Below, in pieces: positions 16,482 to 25,500 of a stretch of DNA of 64,000 bases; within the stretch, counting starts at the first letter, position 1, and the number at the start of each line of letters is the position of its first letter. This stretch comes from Undibacterium paludis (GTDB lineage: Bacteria; Pseudomonadota; Gammaproteobacteria; Burkholderiales; Burkholderiaceae_D): the NCBI RefSeq assembly GCF_022568815.1, contig NZ_JAKZHX010000002.1, positions 62,001-126,000 of the forward strand. Direction: 5' to 3'. A model generated the notes under the pieces. It was given only the letters and a program-made list of their open reading frames with translations. It was not told where the DNA came from and did not search any database. The position numbers and the translations under genes are program-made.

Positions 16482-18073
16482 GCCAGTCTTTCCAACACAT
16501 CGTTAATGCACTTGGTTGGGCATTATTGCATTTTGTCTGGCAAGGCTCGCTGATAGCGCTGCTGTTGGCTGCATTGTTGAACTTGATGGCGCATGCCCAG
16601 GCCAGAACGCGTTATGCCGTAGCGTATACCGCACTGATTGTCTGTATCTACCTGCCTGTCAGTGAGTTTTTCGTCAGGTTGGGGAAGGCATATACCGGTA
16701 AGGAAGTTCAGGCATTCAACGAAGTCCCCCTTCAATTTCGGTTTGATTCTTCGCATGTGTTGGTAGATTCTTCAGCATGGCTGGACATGCATTTGAGCGA
16801 TATTGTGATTGCATGGATGATTTGCGTGGCGGCCCTGGCCCTGCGTATGTGCATGGGACTTCTTTGGATAACTACCTGCATGCATCCAGAGCGGAGCAAA
16901 CCTCACCCGGACTGGCAAGCGCGCATTGATCGGATGAGCGGGCAATTTCATATTTGTAGCCGGGTGATATTCAGGGTAGTAGAGGATTTAAGTGGTCCTG
17001 TCACTGTAGGTATAGTTCGCCCGATGATCCTGTTGCCCGGTGCCATGCTGACCGGCATGCCGGTTGACTTGCTGGAAATGCTGGTGGCGCATGAAATGGG
17101 GCATATAAAGCGTCACGATTATTTATTGAACCTGATCCAGACAGCGATAGAAACACTGTTGTTCTATCACCCTGCAGTCTGGTGGATATCAAAACAGATT
17201 CGCAGTGAAAGAGAAGAAATTGCGGATGCAATAGCAGCAAGAGTGACTGGTGAACCGCGCCGTCTCGCTCTTGCACTTTCTGAGTTGGCCAATTTCCAAT
17301 TCATAACACCTCAACTAGCCCAGGCGGCGCATGGAGGAAATCTTATGTCTCGTATCAAGCGTTTGCTTCAACCTGAAATAAAGAATGTCAGCACGCGTGG
17401 GATTCTCGGTTTGTTCGGAGCAGTGGCAACAACTCTGGTGTATGCAGGCCAGGCTTTGACCTCTTTGCCCGGGAATGCAGTGACACAAGTGGAGATAAAT
17501 ACACAGCCAGTTGCCAACACCCAGTTGTCGGCACAAGCCAATTCGACCTATTTGCCGAAGGAGAAAGTGAACGGCTCTAATCCTGTTTCCCCGGCCAAGC
17601 CGGAGATTAAACTGGCCCTGTTGCAATCCAGGCCAAAACCAATAAACAAGATCGTGGCCGTGGCAGCGCCTGTCGCTGAAACTGAAAACCAGGATGCTGT
17701 TGTAGATAAAAGTACGGGATCAGGACAGGATGTGATCAAACCGGTTGCTGACAAAGTACCTGTGGCGGAGACAAGCAAGCAGCATGATGCAGTCGTCGCC
17801 AGGCCTAAATTTTCTTATGATTTCTCGGCATGTTATCCAGCATATCCTCGTAGCTCGTTGAGAAATAATGAGACGGGTGCTACTTCCCTGGCTTTCAAGG
17901 TGGGTGCAGATGGGGTCATTGATAATGTAAAAGTAGCCAGTTCCAGTGGTTTTCCAGATCTGGACAATGCAGCTGCCCAAGCCTTTCAAGGGTGCAAGGT
18001 AAAACCCGCACAAGTAGATGGGGAAGCAGTCGCAAAAAATGCCAAAATCAAATTTGTCTGGCAGCTTAAATAA
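16478..18073 (+). CDS. M56-family membrane metalloprotease (BlaR1-like) with TonB-type C-terminus
   Basis: A 531-residue inner-membrane protein. Hydrophobic segments lie at about 12-38, 45-60 and 108-133. The zinc motif HEMGH is at residues 205-209 with Glu246 as the likely third ligand, and a further membrane segment is near 308-325. BlaR1 would have a penicillin-binding sensor after this; instead there is a Pro/Ala/Val-rich linker (330-440) and a TonB C-terminal domain (445-531, FDFSACYPAYPRSSL...GATSLAFKVGADG...KVASSSGFPDLDNAA). The protease would cleave the BlaI-like repressor on signal. The TonB domain could sense or contact an envelope protein. ATGA coupling with the repressor gene supports co-function. 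Confidence 0.87.
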   Translation: MSQSFQHIVNALGWALLHFVWQGSLIALLLAALLNLMAHAQARTRYAVAYTALIVCIYLPVSEFFVRLGKAYTGKEVQAFNEVPLQFRFDSSHVLVDSSAWLDMHLSDIVIAWMICVAALALRMCMGLLWITTCMHPERSKPHPDWQARIDRMSGQFHICSRVIFRVVEDLSGPVTVGIVRPMILLPGAMLTGMPVDLLEMLVAHEMGHIKRHDYLLNLIQTAIETLLFYHPAVWWISKQIRSEREEIADAIAARVTGEPRRLALALSELANFQFITPQLAQAAHGGNLMSRIKRLLQPEIKNVSTRGILGLFGAVATTLVYAGQALTSLPGNAVTQVEINTQPVANTQLSAQANSTYLPKEKVNGSNPVSPAKPEIKLALLQSRPKPINKIVAVAAPVAETENQDAVVDKSTGSGQDVIKPVADKVPVAETSKQHDAVVARPKFSYDFSACYPAYPRSSLRNNETGATSLAFKVGADGVIDNVKVASSSGFPDLDNAAAQAFQGCKVKPAQVDGEAVAKNAKIKFVWQLK

Positions 18074-18082
18074 TTATTAGTG

Positions 18083-18214
18083 GGCTGTAACAGTGGAATC
18101 GAGAGTGAAGGACACCCGGCGAATCAGGGCAAGGCGCAGCTATCGCCAGCATTGGCAAAGCCGCCATGACAACCGTGCACATGGCAGGTGCTCCGATTTC
18201 CACTGTTACAGTCC
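18083..18214. mobile_element. 132-bp MITE-like element with 20-bp terminal inverted repeats
   Basis: GGCTGTAACAGTGGAATCG at the left end matches the reverse complement of CGATTTCCACTGTTACAGTCC at the right end, apart from one substitution and one inserted base. The 90-bp interior is GC-richer than its flanks and has no ribosome site or convincing reading frame. It lies between the M56 gene stop and the SIMPL gene. No clear target-site duplication is visible, and no second copy was seen in this window. Alternatively it is a large transcript hairpin. Confidence 0.5.
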
Positions 18215-18300
18215 ATAGATAAATTTCGTCGCTGGCGGCAACATGCAGGCCGCCGGTATTTTCATGCTGGATATATGCATCATCAATCACTAAATTATCC

Positions 18301-19020
18301 ATGTTTCGCTATTTCAGATGTTGTGCTCTTGTATTTCTTCCCATGATTGCAAGCGCTGGAAGCTTGCCTGCATATCCTTTTATTCACGTTAACGGAAATG
18401 CTACGATAACTTTGCCGGCAGATATCGCCGAACTGGATTTTGAACTGACTGCGTTTACAACTAACGCAGACGAGTCATTGATGCTGCTTAATTCGCAGTC
18501 AGAGGACGTACTGGTGTTTTTGTTGGCGCACAAAATTGTTGCTGCAGATGTTGAGGCGCACGATACCCGAAAGCTTGTGGCTGTGGATGAAATGGCTGCC
18601 AGCGACACCAGTATGCAGCGTTTTCGCCTGGTTAGGAGTTTTCACGTCTACGCCAGAAATCTTGAGCACTGGAATACAGTGACACAATATTTGCTCTCCA
18701 GACCTTATCTGGGCAATTTCTCGGTGCGGTTTGGACGTACGGATTACGCACAGATTGAACACCAATTGACATCCAAAGCGGCGGAAAATGCCAGAGACAG
18801 GGCGAAAGAACTGGCGGCTGGTTTTTCTGTCAAACTGCTGGGGCCTACGGCGGTTTCAGAGCAGGCATTGAGCCGGATAGACAGTGAGCTTGGGCTGGAT
18901 GGGTTCAAAATCGTGCAAACTAATGCCGATAGCGGCGACAAGCCTACCATGAGTGATCTGTCTTTACCCGGCGCGTTGATTTATAAAAAATCCGTTAACG
19001 TGATTTTACGCACCAGATAA
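18301..19020 (+). CDS. exported SIMPL-domain (DUF541) protein
   Basis: A 239-residue protein with an N-terminal signal peptide (FRCCALVFLPMIASAGS) and a SIMPL/DUF541 domain: HVNGNATITLPADIAELDFEL is the typical opening, then a long helix with the AENARDRAKELAAGFSVKLLGP segment near residues 160-182. Periplasmic SIMPL proteins (BP26/OMP28, YggE) form ring-like oligomers and are linked to oxidative or envelope stress. It follows the blaI/M56 pair on the same strand, separated by a 132-bp inverted-repeat element, so it may have been a third member of that locus. No clear ribosome site is seen before the ATG. Confidence 0.75.
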   Translation: MFRYFRCCALVFLPMIASAGSLPAYPFIHVNGNATITLPADIAELDFELTAFTTNADESLMLLNSQSEDVLVFLLAHKIVAADVEAHDTRKLVAVDEMAASDTSMQRFRLVRSFHVYARNLEHWNTVTQYLLSRPYLGNFSVRFGRTDYAQIEHQLTSKAAENARDRAKELAAGFSVKLLGPTAVSEQALSRIDSELGLDGFKIVQTNADSGDKPTMSDLSLPGALIYKKSVNVILRTR

Positions 19021-19039
19021 CGCCAAGTCCATGTAGTTG

Positions 19040-19070
19040 TGCGCAATCCATGCATCCACTGGATTGCGCA
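19040..19070 (+). terminator. hairpin between convergent SIMPL and acyl-CoA dehydrogenase genes
   Basis: A perfect 11-bp stem (TGCGCAATCCA with TGGATTGCGCA) around a 9-base loop lies in the 86-bp gap between two convergent genes. The T-run after it is short, so it is a weak intrinsic terminator at best. Confidence 0.5.
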
Positions 19071-19106
19071 AGTGCCTGATTTTCCCCGTTTAAGTTTAAG
19101 AACGGT

Positions 19107-20366
19107 TTAAGAACGGGTAATCGGCAGGCCCAGATCTTCAGTCAGGCTGACATGCTTGGCCAGTTCCAGCTTGGCGATCGCATTTCTGTGTACTTCATCC
19201 GGGCCATCTGCCAGGCGTAAAGTACGGTTGCCAGCCCATTGTGCCGCCAATGGGAAATCACCGGAGACGCCGCCTGCACCATGGGCCTGTATGGCCCAGT
19301 CCAGTACTAGTTGGGTGACGTTTGGCGCCAGCACCTTGATCATGGCGATTTCTGCCTGCGCGTGCTTGTTCCCAACAGTATCCATCATATAGGCGGCCTT
19401 CAGGGTCAGCAGGCGAGCCGTGTCGATCTGTATACGCGATTCGGCAATGCGCTCACGCCAGATACTTTGCTCGGAAATTTTCTTGCCAAAGGCTGTGCGG
19501 CTGTTGAGGCGTTTGCACATTAATTCCAGCGCACGTTCCGCCACACCGATGGCGCGCATGCAGTGATGGATGCGGCCAGGGCCAAGACGGCCCTGGGCAA
19601 TTTCAAAACCACGGCCTTCACCCAGGAGAATATTCGATGCAGGCACACGCACGTTTTCAAACAGGATTTCGCAATGACCATGCGGCGCATCATCGTAACC
19701 AAAGACAGGTAAAGGACGCTTGACGGTGATGCCAGGTGTTTTGGCATCCACCAGTATCATCGATTGTTGTGAGTGGCGGGCTGCGTTGAAATCAGTCTTG
19801 CCCATCAGGATGTAGACGGCACAACGTGGATCACCGGCACCTGATATCCACCATTTATGGCCATTGATGACGTAGTCATCACCATCGCGGTCTATGCGTG
19901 TTTCGATATTGGTGGCGTCTGATGAGGCAACACCAGGTTCGGTCATGGCAAAGGCAGAACGTATCTCACCACGCAGCAATGGTTCCAGCCACTGTTTCTT
20001 ATGCTCTTCCGTACCATAGCGTTCTATGGTCTCCATATTGCCGGTGTCAGGGGCAGAGCAGTTGAATACTTCCGGCGCCCAACTGACACGCCCCATGATT
20101 TCGCATAATGGGGCATAGTCAAGATTTGATAAACCCTCTGGAGCGCGTACTGATTTTGGCAGGAACAGATTCCACAATCCTTGCGCATGTGCCTTGGGCT
20201 TCAAGTCTTCGATGATCTGGGTTGCTATCCAGCGGTTACCTTTCTCTTGACCGTTGCGGTCGATTTCTTCCTTGTAGGCTTTTTCATTCGGATAAATATG
20301 TTCATCCATGAAACGCAAGAGCCGTCCTTGCAAGTCTTTGCAGCGATCTGAGTAGTCGAATTCCAT
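19107..20366 (-). CDS. acyl-CoA dehydrogenase, ACAD10/11-like
   Basis: A 419-residue FAD acyl-CoA dehydrogenase. Motifs in order: [51 protein letters not shown] (flavin/substrate loop), [34 protein letters not shown] and [15 protein letters not shown]. This set is characteristic of the ACAD10/11 branch, which acts on long, branched or hydroxylated acyl-CoAs. The gene for a kinase-like protein lies 64 bp upstream on the same strand; in animals the two are fused in one polypeptide. GGAG before the ATG fits. Predicted function: oxidation of 4-hydroxy or branched acids after phosphorylation by the partner. Confidence 0.88.
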   Translation of the reverse strand: MEFDYSDRCKDLQGRLLRFMDEHIYPNEKAYKEEIDRNGQEKGNRWIATQIIEDLKPKAHAQGLWNLFLPKSVRAPEGLSNLDYAPLCEIMGRVSWAPEVFNCSAPDTGNMETIERYGTEEHKKQWLEPLLRGEIRSAFAMTEPGVASSDATNIETRIDRDGDDYVINGHKWWISGAGDPRCAVYILMGKTDFNAARHSQQSMILVDAKTPGITVKRPLPVFGYDDAPHGHCEILFENVRVPASNILLGEGRGFEIAQGRLGPGRIHHCMRAIGVAERALELMCKRLNSRTAFGKKISEQSIWRERIAESRIQIDTARLLTLKAAYMMDTVGNKHAQAEIAMIKVLAPNVTQLVLDWAIQAHGAGGVSGDFPLAAQWAGNRTLRLADGPDEVHRNAIAKLELAKHVSLTEDLGLPITRS

Positions 20367-20430
20367 GTTGTCTCCAATAATATTGTTCGATGTGCCTTAC
20401 AGTGGAACTGAAAGAATTTGCGGGTTGAGT

Positions 20431-21504
20431 TCAGGATTGTTTTTTAACGTAACTCCAGCCCAGCTCTGCCATGGGACGCGCTGCTTCGCCGGATTTCTTG
20501 GCCTGGGCGCTGGATGCTGTGCCATCGACATAGCGTTTCATGATGCCTTGCAAAATCCCCGCCATACGGAACAGGTTGTAGGCCAGGTAGAAGTTGAAAT
20601 CTTCCGGGCGTATGGTCTTGCCTGTACGTTCGCAATATTTGGCGATGTATTCCTGCTCATTGGGAATTCCCAGAGCTTTGTGATCGAGACCAGCAATGCC
20701 GCGGAACTGGCCGGGCGTGACATGCCAGCTCATGCAGTGATATGAGAAATCAGCCAGCGGATGACCGAGTGTTGACAGCTCCCAATCCAGTATCGCCATG
20801 ATGCGTGGTTCGGTAGGGTGGAACATCATATTGTCCAAGCGGTAGTCGCCATGCACGATACTGGTGTCATCACCAGATGGGATATTGTGTGGCAGCCACT
20901 CAATAAGGTTGTCCATCGCTTCTATTTTTTCTGTCTCGGAAGCACGGTACTGCTTGGTCCAGCGATCTATCTGACGGGCAAAATAATTGCCGGGCTTACC
21001 GTAGTCGGCCAGGCCGATTGCAGCATAATCAATGGTGTGCAATTGCGCGATAACACGGTTCATTTCATCGTAGATATCAGCCCGTTGTGCTGGCGTCATG
21101 CCGGGCAGCGATTGATCCCACAGCACGCGGCCATCAACAAATTCCATGATATAGAAGGCGCGGCCTATGACATCTTCATCGGCACACAAGGCATATTGGC
21201 GAGCAGCCGGGAAACCTGCCTTGTTCAAGGCATTCATGACCTTGAATTCACGTTCTATGGCATGGGCAGAAGGCAGCAGTTTGGCGACCGGCCCAGGTTT
21301 GGCGCGCATGACATAGCGTTGCCCACCTGCACTGAGTTTGAAGGTAGGGTTGGACTGGCCGCCCTTGAATTGTTCAACCACCAGCTTGTCCGCCAGTGCA
21401 GCATCGAAACCCTCAACATGCTGACGCATATAGTCTGCCAGCGCCGCCACATCAAATTTTTGACGCTCGGCCACCGGCATGGTGCCCATGAATTCTTCAA
21501 ACAT
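20431..21504 (-). CDS. aminoglycoside phosphotransferase-fold kinase (ACAD10/11 partner)
   Basis: A 357-residue APH-fold protein. The kinase features are KLVVEQFKGGQSNPTFKLSAGG (nucleotide loop), YVMRAKPG (Lys/Arg strand), IVHGDYRLDNMMFH (catalytic loop with HGD...N) and ILDWELSTLGHPLADF (metal-binding DW, in place of DFG). It is the separate bacterial counterpart of the N-terminal kinase domain of animal ACAD10/11, which phosphorylates 4-hydroxyacyl-CoA so that the dehydrogenase can remove the hydroxyl. GGAG lies 6 bases before the ATG. The adjacent acyl-CoA dehydrogenase is in the same operon. Antibiotic resistance is unlikely. Confidence 0.83.
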   Translation of the reverse strand: MFEEFMGTMPVAERQKFDVAALADYMRQHVEGFDAALADKLVVEQFKGGQSNPTFKLSAGGQRYVMRAKPGPVAKLLPSAHAIEREFKVMNALNKAGFPAARQYALCADEDVIGRAFYIMEFVDGRVLWDQSLPGMTPAQRADIYDEMNRVIAQLHTIDYAAIGLADYGKPGNYFARQIDRWTKQYRASETEKIEAMDNLIEWLPHNIPSGDDTSIVHGDYRLDNMMFHPTEPRIMAILDWELSTLGHPLADFSYHCMSWHVTPGQFRGIAGLDHKALGIPNEQEYIAKYCERTGKTIRPEDFNFYLAYNLFRMAGILQGIMKRYVDGTASSAQAKKSGEAARPMAELGWSYVKKQS

Positions 21505-21585
21505 CGGTGTCTCCCAATTGTTTCAGTTTTTGTATGATCTTACTCCTGGCACAGGTGTATGTGCTGGACGAGCTGAAACTATTCT

Positions 21586-21623
21586 AACTCAAATAATAGA
21601 ACGTTCGTACTATTATTTGAGTT
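21586..21623. promoter_or_regulatory. 38-bp perfect inverted repeat with GAACGTTC core, candidate operator
   Basis: Two perfect 14-bp arms (AACTCAAATAATAG and CTATTATTTGAGTT) flank a 10-base centre. Across the left-arm boundary lies the palindrome GAACGTTC within TAGAACGTTCGTA, a shape common to TetR-family operators. It lies 82 bp upstream of the kinase/dehydrogenase operon and beyond the serB stop. No T-run follows on either strand, which argues against a terminator. Confidence 0.45.
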
Positions 21624-21676
21624 GAAGGGAGAACCCTACTGCAAAGTACTGCGCTTCAAATTCTCAGGGGAAATGC

Positions 21677-22525
21677 TTAAAGCAGATTCAATACGCCATC
21701 AAGTCCCACAAAATTCAGAGCCACATTTGCCTGCGCACGCACTACAGGTTTAGCCCTGAAGGCGACTGAAAGGCCGGAGATTTTCATCATCTTCAAGTCA
21801 TTTGCGCCGTCACCCATGACGATGGCCTGGCTGGTGAGAATGCCCATTTCAGCACAGACGCGTTCCACGGTTCTCTGTTTTTCATCCGCATCAACGATAA
21901 TGCCTGTGACTTTGCCGGTCAGCTTACCATCCTGGATTTCAAGGATGTTGGAGTGTGTATAGTCCAAATTCAGGCGTGACTTCATGCGGTCGGTAAAGAA
22001 AGTAAAGCCGCCAGATACCAGCAAGGTCTTGAGGCCGGCTTGCTGTATGGTCTTCAGCATCTGATCTGCGCCCAGGGATAATTGCAGGCGTTCGTCGTAT
22101 ACTCGCTGGAGGGCGCTGGCATCGAGGCCTTTGAGCAGGGCGACGCGACGTTGCAGACTTTCCTGGAATTCCAGTTCACCGCGCATGGCTGCCTCGGTGA
22201 TTTCTGCCACTTGCGGCTTCAGACCCTGCATGTCGGCGATTTCATCGATGCACTCGATGGTGATCAGGGTTGAATCCATGTCCATGGCGACCAGTTTGAA
22301 GTCTGCCAGGGCAAGTTGCTTATCGAGAGCCGTGATATCCAGTTGGGCGGCGAAACAGTTTTCACGTATTGCGTGTAAGGTTTGCTCATCACATTCGGCT
22401 CCTTCGAGGCGTACTGCCCGGGGAGTCAGTTGTACCAGTTTTGCCTTGGTCTGGCTGGCGATGTGCTGGATAAGTGCGGTGCTATTGCTGAGTGTGTTGT
22501 TCAAGCCTTGTATGGTCAAATACAT
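21677..22525 (-). CDS. serB: phosphoserine phosphatase
   Basis: Last step of L-serine synthesis: phosphoserine to serine plus phosphate, in the cytoplasm. The 282-residue protein has an N-terminal ACT-like region (1-75) and a HAD phosphatase domain: nucleophile motif MDMDSTL with Asp82 and Asp84, motif II SGG at 171-173 (VSGGFTFF), and metal motif GDGANDLKMM at 238-247. An upstream extension of the open frame runs into the 3' end of mfd; the ATG at MYLTIQG gives the normal family length. It lies 28 bp after the mfd stop on the same strand, an order I know from other Burkholderiales. Confidence 0.95.
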   Translation of the reverse strand: MYLTIQGLNNTLSNSTALIQHIASQTKAKLVQLTPRAVRLEGAECDEQTLHAIRENCFAAQLDITALDKQLALADFKLVAMDMDSTLITIECIDEIADMQGLKPQVAEITEAAMRGELEFQESLQRRVALLKGLDASALQRVYDERLQLSLGADQMLKTIQQAGLKTLLVSGGFTFFTDRMKSRLNLDYTHSNILEIQDGKLTGKVTGIIVDADEKQRTVERVCAEMGILTSQAIVMGDGANDLKMMKISGLSVAFRAKPVVRAQANVALNFVGLDGVLNLL

Positions 22526-22553
22526 GATGGTCGTCGATTCTGTCTGTTCGTTT

Positions 22554-25500
22554 TTAATGTAGGGCCTTGATGGTTGCCTTGATCTGGGCAACGCGGCTGG
22601 CGAGGTCGGGCATGGTGGCTGTAATGCGCAGTTTGTCCTGGCCATTGAGCTTGATGTGTTTGTTCTTTTGCACCAGTTCAATGATGCGCATGCCATCTAT
22701 TGGTGGCTTGGGTTCAAACTGCAGGGTCGCAGCTTCGCCATGTGCATCAATCTTGATGATGCCCAGCGGTTTGGCCGCTACACGCAACCTGTGGGTTTCG
22801 AGCAGCGATTTGACGGCTTCGGGTAATTTGCCGAAGCGGTCTATCATCTCTTCCTGCATATCATCTATGGCATTGGCGTTGTTGCAATTGGCCAGACGCT
22901 TGTAGATGGACAGGCGTTCATGGACGTCGCCACAGAATTCATTTGGCAGCAGGGCAGGGATATGCAGGTTGATTTCTGTGGTCGTTGACAATGGCGCCGC
23001 CAGATCAGGTTCCTTGCCATTTTTTAGCGAGCGCACGGCTTCATTAAGCATGTCGGAATACATCTGGAAGCCTATTTCATGCATTTCGCCTGACTGGTTG
23101 TCGCCCAGCACTTCGCCGGCGCCGCGTATTTCCAGGTCATGCATGGCCAGGTAAAAGCCGCTGCCCAGTTCTTCCATTTGCTGGATCGCTTCCAGGCGGC
23201 GGTTGGCCTGCTTGGTCAGTCCCTGCACATCATGCACTAGTAAATAGGCATAAGCCTGGTGGTGGGAACGGCCAACGCGGCCACGCAATTGATGTAATTG
23301 TGCGAGACCGAATTTGTCTGCCCTGTGCATGATGATGGTATTGGCGGTCGGCACGTCAATACCGGTTTCTATGATCGTGGTACACAACAGGATGTTATGG
23401 CGTTGCGCCACAAAGTCACGCATGACTTTTTCCAGGTCACGCTCATGCATCTGGCCATGTGCCACGACTACACGTGCCTCTGGCAGCAGGGCTTCCAGCA
23501 TGGCCTTGCGGTTTTCTATGGTTTCAACTTCATTGTGCAGGAAATACACCTGGCCACCGCGCTTGAGCTCACGCAAACAGGCTTCGCGGATGACGGAATC
23601 ATCTTCGCCGCGTACAAAAGTCTTGATCGCCAGGCGCTTTTGCGGTGCTGTCGCGATGACGGAAAAGTCTCGCAGGCCTTCCAGCGCCATGCCCAGAGTG
23701 CGCGGTATCGGCGTGGCTGTCAGCGTCAATACATCGACTTCGGCACGCAAGGCTTTCAGGGCCTCTTTCTGGCGTACGCCAAAGCGGTGCTCCTCATCGA
23801 TAATCACCAGGCCCAGGCGAGAGAATTTGACATCATCTGACAGCAATTTGTGAGTACCGATGACGATGTCTATGGTGCCGTCACCCATACCTTTCATGGC
23901 CAGACTGATTTCCTTGCCGGAGCGGAAGCGCGACAATTCAGCAATTCTCACCGGCCAGGCAGCAAAGCGGTCGGCAAAGGTCTGGGCGTGCTGTTCGGCC
24001 AGCAGGGTGGTGGGAGCCAGGATGGCGACCTGTTTACCACCCATGACGGCAACAAAGGCTGCACGCAAGGCGACTTCGGTCTTGCCAAAGCCTACGTCGC
24101 CACAGATCAGCCTGTCCATGGGCTTGCCTGAGGTCATGTCGCCAATGACGGCGGTAATGGCGGCTGCCTGGTCCGGTGTCTCATCGAAGCCGAAGCTGTC
24201 GGCAAAGGCTTCATAGTCACGCGCTGAATAGTCAAAAGCATGGCCCTGGCGGGCTGCACGGCGGGCATACAGGTTCAGCAGTTCAGCTGCGGTATCGCGG
24301 ATTTGCTGTGCAGCTTTTTTCTTGGCTTTTTCCCACTGACCCGAACCCAGCGTGTGCAGGGGGGCGTCATCAGGTGACGCGCCAGAATAGCGCGAAATAA
24401 CATGCAATTGCGAGACTGGCACATACAATTTGGTGTCCTTGGCGTATTCCAGATGCAGGAACTCCGTTTCACCTTCACCCAGGTCCATACTGATCAGGCC
24501 CATGTAGCGGCCTATCCCATGGTTGCTGTGGACGACCGGATCACCGATTTTTAGTTCTGACAGGTCGCGCACCATGTGCTCGACCTGGGTGACGGCTTCC
24601 TGCTTCTTTCGGCCTATGCGCTTGCCACTGCCTGCGTACAGTTCAGCTTCGGTGATAAAGGCCAGTCCATCTGCCAGTATGAATCCGGAATGCAAAGGTG
24701 CGACACCAAGCATCAGCTTTGCATCTGTCGTGGCAAAGTCGGTATAGCTTTCGCACAGGCTCAGACGTATGTCATATTCGCTAAAGTATTGCTGCAGAGT
24801 CTCGCGTCGGCCCATGGTTTCTGCGCAGATCATGACACGCTTGTCTGTCTGCAACAGGAAAGAACGCAGGTGTGTCAGCGGATCATCGGCGCGGCGATTG
24901 ACGGCAATATCAGGTAGAAAACCTGAGATTTCCGAAGCCAGTGCTGTTTTTTCCGTTTCTCCTAACGCCCAGCGCGCCAGGGGTTTCAGGGCGGCGAAGA
25001 AATCTTCATCGCGTAAAAATACGGTTTCCGGCGGCAGGACAGGGCGCTCCCTGTCCGATTTCAGGAACTGATAGCGTGAACGGGTATCGTTCCAGAAACG
25101 CTGTATGGCATCGTTGATGTTGCCAACAAGCGCAAAGTGGGGATCAGCCGGCAGATAATCAAATAATGTGGCAGTCTGCTCAAAAAATAGCGGCAGATAA
25201 TACTCTATGCCTGCGGATGGTATGCCATTGCCTATGTCCTTGTAGATGGCGGAACGTGATGGGTCGCCTTCAAACGTTTCGCGCCAGCGGCTGCGGAATG
25301 CCGCACGGGCGGGTTCGTCCATGGGGAACTCGCGCCCTGGCAGCAAGCGTACTTCTGGCACTGGATAGAGCGAGCGCTGGGTGTCAGCATCAAAGGTGCG
25401 TATGGTTTCTATGGTATCGCCAAACAGGTCGAGGCGATACGGCAGGGGCGACCCCATGGGGAACAGGTCGATCAGGCCGCCGCGGACCGAGTATTCACCC

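Noticed and set aside
16101-18073. Beta-lactam resistance operon
   Set aside because: The protease lacks the penicillin-binding sensor domain and no beta-lactamase or PBP gene is nearby.
18066-18302. 78-codon minus-strand frame across the inverted-repeat element
   Set aside because: It runs through the repeat ends, has no ribosome site and shows no protein-like pattern.
20431-21504. Aminoglycoside resistance gene
   Set aside because: The kinase fold is of the ACAD10/11 partner type and sits in an operon with its dehydrogenase.
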